Shown: piece after piece, positions 1 through 5,290 of the stretch
How positions within the stretch are numbered: position 1 is the stretch's first letter
How the letters are laid out: each line of letters opens with the position of its first letter
DNA from: Solirubrobacteraceae bacterium
GTDB lineage: Bacteria > Actinomycetota > Thermoleophilia > Solirubrobacterales > Solirubrobacteraceae
Assembly (NCBI GenBank): GCA_025928415.1
Contig: JAICJK010000163.1
Coordinates: forward strand, 1-6,331
DNA length: 6,331 nt
Direction of reading: 5' to 3'
Notes under the pieces: generated by a model
What the model was told of the DNA's origin: nothing
Seen by the model: only the letters and a program-made list of their open reading frames with translations
Databases searched by the model: none
Translations under genes and position numbers: made by a program

Positions 1-921
1 AACACCGTCGTGCTGAAGCCCGCCGAGCTCACGCCGCTGACCGCGCTGCGGTTCGCCGAGCTGGCCCTGGACGCCGGGCTGCCCGAGGGCGTGGTCAACG
101 TCGTGGCCGGCCCGGGCAGAACGTGCGGGCAGCGGCTCGTGGAGCACCCGGACGTCGCCAAGGTCGCCTTCACCGGCTCGACCGAGGTCGGGCGGTCGAT
201 CGCCGCAGGCGCCGCCCAGACGATCAAGCGCGTCACGCTGGAGCTCGGCGGCAAGAGCGCCAACGTCGTGTTCGCCGACGCCGACCTGGCCGCCGCGGCG
301 AAGGCCGCGCCGCCGGCGATGTTCGGCAACGCGGGCCAGGACTGCTGCGCGCGCTCGCGCATCCTCGTGCAGCGCAGCGCGCTCGACGAGTTCCTGGCGC
401 TGCTGGCCGATGCGATCGGCGACGTCGTCGTGGGCGATCCGCTGGACGAGCGCACGACGATGGGCCCGCTGATCTCCGCCGCCCACCGCGAGGAGGTCGC
501 CTCGTTCCTCGACGACGGCGAGCGCGTCGCGATCCGGGGCGGCGCGCCCGGCGGGCCCGGCTACTGGATGGCGCCCGCGATCCTGTCCCCGGTGGACCCG
601 GGGGCGCGCGCGGCGCGCGAGGAGATCTTCGGCCCCATCGGCTGCGTGATCGCCTTCGACGACGAGGACGACGCGATCCGGCTGGCCAACGACACGATCT
701 ACGGCCTCTCGGGCTCGATCTGGACGCGCGACGGCGCGCGGGCGCTGCGGGTGGCGCGGGCCATCGAGACGGGCGTCCTGTCGATCAACTCGAACACCTC
801 GGTCCGCGTCGCGACGCCCTTCGGCGGCTTCAAGCAGTCGGGCATCGGCCGCGAGCTCGGGCCGCACGCGCTCGAGCACTACTCCGAGGTCAAGACGGTC
901 TACTACTCGACGGAGGGCTGA
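1..921 (+). CDS. Aldehyde dehydrogenase (NAD(P)-dependent), 5'-truncated
   Basis: This enzyme oxidises an aldehyde to the carboxylic acid with NAD(P)+ in the cytoplasm. The reading frame is open from base 1, which enters inside the usual AGNTVVLKP stretch of the family. About 150-180 N-terminal residues are therefore missing and 306 are visible. In visible numbering, the cofactor-binding K6 and E9 lie in KPAE, FTGSTEVG spans 57-64, and the general-base E81 lies in LELGGKSA. The catalytic C115 (first Cys of GQDCC) and the EEIFGP motif around 207-212 also fit the superfamily. The GTG at base 10 is internal and not the start. The stop TGA overlaps the start of the following SDR by one base, implying co-translation. 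The NAGQDCC motif recalls aminobutyraldehyde or betaine-aldehyde type enzymes, such as those in actinobacterial polyamine or ethanolamine clusters. That substrate guess is weak; the family call is firm. Confidence 0.95.
   Translation, partial: NTVVLKPAELTPLTALRFAELALDAGLPEGVVNVVAGPGRTCGQRLVEHPDVAKVAFTGSTEVGRSIAAGAAQTIKRVTLELGGKSANVVFADADLAAAAKAAPPAMFGNAGQDCCARSRILVQRSALDEFLALLADAIGDVVVGDPLDERTTMGPLISAAHREEVASFLDDGERVAIRGGAPGGPGYWMAPAILSPVDPGARAAREEIFGPIGCVIAFDDEDDAIRLANDTIYGLSGSIWTRDGARALRVARAIETGVLSINSNTSVRVATPFGGFKQSGIGRELGPHALEHYSEVKTVYYSTEG
912..917 (+). promoter_or_regulatory. Ribosome binding site for the SDR gene
   Basis: GGAGGG lies within the last codons of the aldehyde dehydrogenase gene, three bases before the ATG at 921. 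It is a good Shine-Dalgarno match, though slightly close. It supports this ATG as the start and fits reinitiation at the TGATG overlap. Confidence 0.7.
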
Positions 922-1670
922 TGCGGCTCGAGGGCAAGGTGTGCGTCATCACCGGGGCGGCGGGCGGGATCGGAGCCGCGACGGCGCGCCTGTTCGCCGG
1001 CGAGGGCGCGACCGTGGTCGGCGTCGACCTGCACGACGGCTCCCCCGGCGAGCTCTCGCTCGCCGTGGACGTCACCCAGGAGCCCGAGGTCGAGGCGATG
1101 TACGCCCGGGTCCGCGATCAGTTCGGCCGCATCGACGTGCTGTTCAACAACGCCGGGATCTCCCCGGACGACGACGTCTCCGTGCTCGACACGACCTACG
1201 AGGCCTGGCAGCGCGTGCAGGACGTCAACCTGAAGTCGGTGTTCCTGTGCTGCAAGCACGGGATCCCGCACCTGCTGGCCAATGCCGGGCCGAACCGCGG
1301 CAGCGTCGTCAACACGGCGTCGTTCGTCGCCGTCATGGGCGCCGCGACCTCCCAGATCTCCTACACGGCATCCAAGGGGGGCGTGCTGGCCCTCTCGCGC
1401 GAGCTCGGCGTGGAGTTCGCGCGGCAGGGCGTGCGGGTCAACGCGCTGTGCCCCGGCCCCGTCGACACGCCGCTGCTGCGGGAGCTGTTCGCCAAGGACC
1501 CCGAGAAGGCGGCGCGGCGGCTCGTGCACGTGCCGATGGGGCGCTTCGCCACGGCCGAGGAGATCGCCGCGGGCGTCGTCTTCCTCGCCGCCGACGAGTC
1601 GTCGTTCGTCACCGCGTCGACGTTCCTGGTCGACGGCGGGCTCAGCGCGGCGTACGTGACGCCGGAGTAG
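921..1670 (+). CDS. Short-chain dehydrogenase/reductase (classical SDR)
   Basis: This is a complete 249-residue classical SDR, the normal length for the family, and a cytoplasmic NAD(P)-dependent alcohol/ketone oxidoreductase. The Rossmann motif TGAAGGIG is at 11-18. D36, at the end of the second beta strand, favours NAD+ over NADP+. D50 and NNAG (76-79) follow. The catalytic set is N103, S134, Y148 and K152 (YTASK). The C-terminal half has the usual PGPVDTPL and FLVDGG segments. The ATG at 921 gives the full Rossmann start and has GGAGGG just upstream. The one-base overlap with the aldehyde dehydrogenase stop points to an operon pair, perhaps an alcohol-to-aldehyde-to-acid route or two steps of one amine or glycol catabolic pathway. 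Automated pipelines often call such proteins 3-oxoacyl-ACP reductase (FabG). The catabolic neighbour makes fatty acid synthesis less likely. The substrate is unknown. Confidence 0.95.
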   Translation: MRLEGKVCVITGAAGGIGAATARLFAGEGATVVGVDLHDGSPGELSLAVDVTQEPEVEAMYARVRDQFGRIDVLFNNAGISPDDDVSVLDTTYEAWQRVQDVNLKSVFLCCKHGIPHLLANAGPNRGSVVNTASFVAVMGAATSQISYTASKGGVLALSRELGVEFARQGVRVNALCPGPVDTPLLRELFAKDPEKAARRLVHVPMGRFATAEEIAAGVVFLAADESSFVTASTFLVDGGLSAAYVTPE

Positions 1671-1682
1671 AAGCGGCCTCCG

Positions 1683-1696
1683 GCGGGCAAGCCCGC
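1683..1696. terminator. Small GC hairpin between convergent genes, possible bidirectional terminator
   Basis: The 29-bp gap between the SDR stop and the antiporter stop contains GCGGGC-AA-GCCCGC. It can fold as a 5-bp stem with a CAAG loop and may extend through a bulge to GG/CC outside. There is no T-run on either strand, so it is not a classical intrinsic terminator. Its position between convergent genes is what suggests termination. The stem is short and could be chance in such GC-rich DNA. Confidence 0.35.
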
Positions 1697-1699
1697 GCC

Positions 1700-3490
1700 T
1701 CAGCCGCGCGCGGCCGACAGCGCGCCGATGACCTCGCGCCACCACGCGGCCTCGGCGTCGCTCGCCGCGGCGGCCAGGCGGCGCTGCGCGGCATCCCGCA
1801 GCGCCGTGCTGCCGCCGATCATCAGACGCGGGCCCGTGGCGGCGAAGCGCCCGTCCTCGAGCTCGGCCAGGACGCCGGGCACGTCGCGGCGCGTGCGCAG
1901 GCGCTGGATCACCCGCAGGCCGTTGAGGACCTCCGGCGCGGCGGGGTCGCCGTCCTCGTCGAGCCACGGCCGGGACGTGAAGATGCTCGGCGTGCTGCGC
2001 GGGGGCCGGTGCGGGACCGGCTGCGCGACGACCGGGCCGGTGCGCCAGCGCTCCAGCAGGCGCCGGAACTCGATCGCCACCTCCTGGCGCACGAGGACGT
2101 GGAGCCGGTCCCCGGCCTCCACGCGGGTGGACCCGCGGGGCGGGATCGCCTCCCGGCCGCGCACGATCACGTTGAGCAGCGCGTCGCGGGGCAGGCCGAG
2201 CTCGCGCACCCGCGCGCCGACGACCGCGTCGTCGCGGCCCACGCCGAACTCCACGATCTCCGCCCCCATGCTGCGCATCGTCCCGCCCTCGGCCAGCGGC
2301 GTGGGGACGGCCTGCTCGTTGGTGGTCGCGCCGAGGCGGCGCGCCAGCGCCTCGAACGTCGTCCCCTGCAGCAGCGTCGACACGAGCACCGCGAAGAAGA
2401 CGATGTTGAAGAACCGCGTGGCGTCCGAGACGCCGGCGAGCACCGGGAACGTGGCCAGCACCACGGGGACGGCGCCGCGCAGCCCCGCCCAGCCCAGCAC
2501 CACCCGCTCGGCCGGGCGGAAGCCGCCGAACGCGGTCGCGAGGTAGACAGCGGCCGGGCGGGCGACGACCGCGGCCAGCACGGCGAGGATCGTCCCCTCC
2601 AGCGCGACGTCGCCCAGCGCCGCGGGGAAGACGAGCAGGCCGAGGGTGAAGAACATCCCGAGCTGCGCGACCCAGGCCAGCCCCTCGTGGAAGGTGACGA
2701 TCGTCCGCCGCGCGGGGACCGTGCTGGAGCCGATGGCCAGGCCCGCCAGGTAGACGGCCAGGAACCCGGACCCGTGGCTGACGTCGGCCAGGCCGAAGGC
2801 GAGCGCGCCGGTGGCCACCGAGGCGACCGGGTAGAGCCCCGCCGAGGACAGGCGCACGCGGCCCAGCGCGAGGACGGCCAGGCGCCCGACGGCCAGCCCG
2901 ACGATCGCGCCGATGCCCATCTCCTCCACGAACAGCAGCACCATGTCGCCCAGGCCGTAGCCGGGCTTGCTGATCCAGTCGATGAACCCCAGGACGAGCA
3001 GCACGGCGACGGGATCGTTCAGGCCGGCCTCGCCCTCCAGCGTCCGGGCCAGCCGCTGCTTGAGCGTCGAGCCGCGGAGGATCGCGAAGATCGCCGCGCC
3101 GTCCGTGCCGGCGATGATCGACCCGACGAGCATGCCCTCCAGCAGGGTGAAGTCGAACAGCCAGGTGGCCAGCAGCCCGCCGATGATCGCCCCCAGGATC
3201 GTGCCGAGCACCGCGAGGGTCAGCGCCGGGCGCAGGACGGGCCGGATCTCCGCCCAGCCCGCGGTCAGGCCGCCCTCGAACAGGATCAGCGCCAGCGCGA
3301 CGATGCCCACGCGGCGGGCCAGCTCGTAGTCGTCGAAGTCGATCCACCCGATGCCGTCGGAGCCGATGGCCATCCCGATCCCCAGGAACAGCAGCAGGCC
3401 CGGGACCCGCACCCGCCCGGCGAGCAGCGCGGCGCCGAGGCCCGCGGCCAGCAGGGCGCCGGTGACGAGCAGGAGCTGGCCGTCGGTCAT
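1700..3490 (-). CDS. Potassium (sodium)/proton antiporter, CPA1/NhaP2-like, with RCK_C domain
   Basis: This 596-residue membrane protein exchanges K+ and/or Na+ for H+ across the cytoplasmic membrane. The first ~390 residues are a chain of hydrophobic segments typical of CPA1 exchangers. Visible family motifs are FEGGL (71-75), GTDGAA (128-133; aligned with the unwound-helix TD site), GLNDPVAV (156-163, with the ion-binding N158-D159 pair), and GLRGAVPV (336-343, with conserved R338). A cytoplasmic RCK_C/TrkA_C-like domain spans about 410-471 and would sense a ligand or ion. A further ~110-residue charged tail (about 487-596) follows. The ATG at 3490 overlaps the stop of a small upstream ORF as ATGA, with a GGGCGG-rich stretch before it, so translation is probably coupled. 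It is last in the ridA-ilvA direction and convergent with the SDR gene. NhaP2/CvrA-type K+/H+ exchange is the best guess; ion preference cannot be read from sequence. Confidence 0.93.
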   Translation of the reverse strand: MTDGQLLLVTGALLAAGLGAALLAGRVRVPGLLLFLGIGMAIGSDGIGWIDFDDYELARRVGIVALALILFEGGLTAGWAEIRPVLRPALTLAVLGTILGAIIGGLLATWLFDFTLLEGMLVGSIIAGTDGAAIFAILRGSTLKQRLARTLEGEAGLNDPVAVLLVLGFIDWISKPGYGLGDMVLLFVEEMGIGAIVGLAVGRLAVLALGRVRLSSAGLYPVASVATGALAFGLADVSHGSGFLAVYLAGLAIGSSTVPARRTIVTFHEGLAWVAQLGMFFTLGLLVFPAALGDVALEGTILAVLAAVVARPAAVYLATAFGGFRPAERVVLGWAGLRGAVPVVLATFPVLAGVSDATRFFNIVFFAVLVSTLLQGTTFEALARRLGATTNEQAVPTPLAEGGTMRSMGAEIVEFGVGRDDAVVGARVRELGLPRDALLNVIVRGREAIPPRGSTRVEAGDRLHVLVRQEVAIEFRRLLERWRTGPVVAQPVPHRPPRSTPSIFTSRPWLDEDGDPAAPEVLNGLRVIQRLRTRRDVPGVLAELEDGRFAATGPRLMIGGSTALRDAAQRRLAAAASDAEAAWWREVIGALSAARG

Positions 3491-3594
3491 CCGCCGCCCG
3501 CCCCGACGGCGCGGATCCGGGCGCCCCGGAGCGGGTCCACGACCCGGTGCCCGCCGGCCGTCACGCGGTCGAAGGCGTCGAACACCACCGCCAT
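3487..3594 (-). CDS. Probable small ORF, 35 residues, coupled to the antiporter gene
   Basis: An ATG at 3594 opens 35 codons ending in a TGA that overlaps the antiporter ATG (ATGA). The product begins MAVVFDAFDRVTAGG, continues HRVVDPLRGARIRAVGAGGG, and matches no family I recognise. Coding support comes from codon-position composition counted by hand: G+C is about 86% at position 1, 57% at position 2 and 97% at position 3 (34 of 35). This is the pattern of real genes in high-GC genomes. The ilvA stop lies 22 nt upstream, so it would sit between ilvA and the antiporter in one transcript. No strong Shine-Dalgarno is visible before the ATG. The predicted peptide is basic, has no membrane segment and ends in a Gly-rich tail. 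It could be a small accessory protein, a translational leader for the antiporter, or a chance frame. Confidence 0.45.
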   Translation of the reverse strand: MAVVFDAFDRVTAGGHRVVDPLRGARIRAVGAGGG

Positions 3595-3616
3595 GCGCGT
3601 CCGGTGGCGGGCCGGG

Positions 3617-4840
3617 TCACCGGACGAGGTGGGCCTGATAGCCCGCCTCCCCCACCGCGACGGCGACCCGCGCGGCGTGCTCGGTGCCGCGCGTCTCGAG
3701 GACGAGCTGCACGGCGGTCTCGCGGACGTGGAGGTCGACGCCCTCGCGCACGTGCTCGACGTCGAGCAGGTTCGCTCCGGCCTCGGCCACGACGATCAGC
3801 AGCCGGGCCAGGGCGCCGGGCCGGTCGGACACCCGGGTGAACAGGACCATCCGCCGCCCCGCCTCGGTCTCGTGGCGGCGGGCGACGACCGCGAGCAGGC
3901 CCGCGTCGACGTTGCCGCCGCTGAGGATCACGCAGGTCTGCCCGCGCGGGGCGGGCGCGACCGCGCCCGCGAGCAGGGCGGCGACGCCCACGGCGCCCGC
4001 GCCCTCGACCACGAGCTTGGCCTTCTCGAGCAGCAGCACCATCGCCTCGGCGACGTCGTCCTCGGCCACGACGACGACCTCGTCGAGCCACTCGCGCACG
4101 AGCGCGAGCGTGAGCTCCCCCGGGCGCTTGACGGCGATCCCGTCCGCGATCGTCAGCGCGGCGTCGACGGCCACCGGGGCGCCCGCGCGCAGGGACGCCG
4201 GGAACGCCGCGACGGTCTCGACCTGCACGCCGACGACCTCGACGTCCGGCCGGGCGGACTTGACCGCGATCGCGACGCCGCCGGCCAGCCCGCCGCCGCC
4301 GACGGGGACGAGCACCCGCGCCAGGTCCGGCAGGTCCGCGAGCAGCTCGAGCCCGAGCGTCCCCTGCCCGGCTACGACGTCGGGGTCGTCGAACGGGTGC
4401 ACGAAGGCCATCCCGGCCTCCTGCGCGCGCTCGAGCGCCGCGCCCACGCAGTCCTCCACCGACTCCCCGGCGAGGCGCACCGTCGCCCCGAGCGCGGCGG
4501 CGCCCTCCGCCTTGGCGATCGGCGCCTGGGCCGGCATGAAGACCTCGCAGCGCACGCCGCGCACGCGCGCGGCCATGGCGAGCGCCTGGGCGTGGTTGCC
4601 CGCGCTCCCGCACACGACGCCGGTCGCGCACCCGTCGCCGAGCGCGGCGAGCTTGGCCAGCGCGCCGCGTACCTTGAAGGACCCCGTGCGCTGCAGGCTC
4701 TCGGCCTTCAGCAGCACGTCGCCGCCGCAGCGCTCGGTGAGCGTCGCCGAGGCCAGGACCGGCGTGTGGCGCGCGGCGCCGGCGACCGCGTCACGGGCCC
4801 GGGCGACGTCGGCGGCGGTGACGGGCGCCAAGGTGGCCAC
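3617..4840 (-). CDS. ilvA: Threonine ammonia-lyase (threonine dehydratase) with C-terminal ACT domain
   Basis: This cytoplasmic PLP enzyme (fold type II, 407 residues) deaminates L-threonine to 2-oxobutyrate and ammonia, and usually L-serine to pyruvate. The PLP-binding lysine is K56 in RTGSFKVRGA. SAGNHAQ (79-85) binds substrate and the phosphate-binding loop GGGGLAGG is at 181-188. VEGAGA (278-283) and SGGN (307-310, with S307 at the pyridine nitrogen) complete the site. A single ACT regulatory domain covers about 329-407 and contains DRPGALARLL. The length and one ACT domain match the medium ~400-residue threonine ammonia-lyase class, not the ~500-residue isoleucine-feedback IlvA with two ACT-like repeats. 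It may thus serve catabolism, isoleucine synthesis or both. The start is GTG at 4840. In-frame upstream codons reach the ridA stop after 12 nt without another start. Minor oddities are CG before SAGN, where AA or AS is usual, and A86 where Gly is common. Confidence 0.94.
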   Translation of the reverse strand: MATLAPVTAADVARARDAVAGAARHTPVLASATLTERCGGDVLLKAESLQRTGSFKVRGALAKLAALGDGCATGVVCGSAGNHAQALAMAARVRGVRCEVFMPAQAPIAKAEGAAALGATVRLAGESVEDCVGAALERAQEAGMAFVHPFDDPDVVAGQGTLGLELLADLPDLARVLVPVGGGGLAGGVAIAVKSARPDVEVVGVQVETVAAFPASLRAGAPVAVDAALTIADGIAVKRPGELTLALVREWLDEVVVVAEDDVAEAMVLLLEKAKLVVEGAGAVGVAALLAGAVAPAPRGQTCVILSGGNVDAGLLAVVARRHETEAGRRMVLFTRVSDRPGALARLLIVVAEAGANLLDVEHVREGVDLHVRETAVQLVLETRGTEHAARVAVAVGEAGYQAHLVR

Positions 4841-4852
4841 GGTCCGGTGGCC

Positions 4853-5245
4853 TCAGTCCGCGACGGCGACGATGGCGTCGATCTCAACGTCGGCGCCGAG
4901 TGGCAGGGCCGCCGCCCCGATCGTCACCCGCGCGGGCGGGTCGGCGGGGAAGAACGCCGCGTAGGCCTCGTTGACCTCGGGGAAGCGCGCCATGTCGGTC
5001 ACGTAGACCGTGAGGCGCACGGCGTCGTCCAGCCGCGCGCCCGCGGCGGCGCAGACGACGGCGAGGTTCTCCAGGCAGCGCCGGGTCTGGTCGCCGGCCG
5101 AGCCCTCGACGAGCTCGCCGGTGGCGGGGTCGAGCGGCGTCTGGCCCGAGCAGAACAGCAGCCCGCCCGACCGGATGGCGTGGCTGTAGGGGCCGACGGC
5201 GCCGGGGGCGCCGGCGGCGGTCACGACCTGGCGGTGCACTGACAT
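4853..5245 (-). CDS. ridA: RidA family enamine/imine deaminase
   Basis: This 130-residue protein, the standard length for the Rid/YjgF/YER057c/UK114 family, hydrolyses reactive 2-aminoacrylate and 2-aminocrotonate to pyruvate or 2-oxobutyrate plus ammonia. These enamines are released by threonine/serine dehydratase. Family features are GPYSHAIR (18-25, with Y20), FCSGQTPLD (31-39), N92 in VNEAY, R106 in PARVTIG and E121 in EIDAIV. R106 aligns with the catalytic Arg105 of E. coli RidA, which separates active deaminases from other Rid clades. Such proteins form trimers. The frame stays open far upstream on this strand, but homology begins at the ATG at 5245 (MSVHRQVV), leaving a 45-bp gap to the divergent hydrolase. 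It precedes ilvA by only 12 nt, so the enzyme that removes the reactive product is co-transcribed with the enzyme that makes it. Confidence 0.95.
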   Translation of the reverse strand: MSVHRQVVTAAGAPGAVGPYSHAIRSGGLLFCSGQTPLDPATGELVEGSAGDQTRRCLENLAVVCAAAGARLDDAVRLTVYVTDMARFPEVNEAYAAFFPADPPARVTIGAAALPLGADVEIDAIVAVAD

Positions 5246-5290
5246 GCGACCGAGCCTACCTCCCGGTGGCCTGGGGTACCGTGGCCTGCG
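5246..5290. promoter_or_regulatory. Divergent intergenic region between ridA and the secreted hydrolase gene
   Basis: Only 45 bp separate the two divergent ATGs. On the minus strand TAGGCT (5258-5253) fits the actinobacterial TANNNT -10 pattern and ends 7 nt before the ridA ATG. On the plus strand TACCGT (5277-5282) ends 8 nt before the hydrolase ATG. Both positions would suit leaderless or nearly leaderless transcripts. No convincing -35 was found for either. The gap also carries an 8-bp direct repeat GTGGCCTG (5266-5273 and 5281-5288) and a GGTACC palindrome (5275-5280), possible protein-binding sites. The hexamers are weak evidence in isolation. Confidence 0.35.
5258..5264 (-). promoter_or_regulatory. 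Possible ribosome binding site for ridA
   Basis: On the minus strand GGGAGGT lies 12 nt before the ridA ATG. The sequence is a strong Shine-Dalgarno match but the spacing is longer than the usual 5-9 nt. It runs straight into TAGGCT, which could instead be a -10 box for a leaderless transcript. Only one of the two readings need be true. Confidence 0.4.

Noticed and set aside
10..12. GTG at base 10 as the aldehyde dehydrogenase start
   Set aside because: It lies inside the conserved NTVVLKPAE cofactor-binding stretch, and the frame is open and homologous to base 1. The gene is truncated by the window.
1671..1699. Classical intrinsic terminator
   Set aside because: The hairpin is only 5-6 bp with a tight loop and there is no T-run on either strand. 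It was kept only as a low-confidence terminator candidate.
903..3347. An 814-codon minus-strand frame across the antiporter and SDR
   Set aside because: It is an out-of-frame shadow of the antiporter and antisense to the SDR, with a low-complexity Arg/Gly/Pro-rich translation and no recognisable motif.
3561..4631. A 356-codon minus-strand frame within ilvA
   Set aside because: It is an alternative-frame reading of ilvA. The real frame has every PLP and ACT motif, while this one is Arg/Gly-rich low complexity.
941..5242. A 1433-codon open frame on the plus strand, antisense to ridA, ilvA and most of the antiporter
   Set aside because: The product is an Arg/Ala/Gly/Asp-rich sequence with no domain. 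It runs opposite three well-supported genes and through the SDR. Stop codons are rare in all frames of DNA this GC-rich, so long antisense frames are expected.
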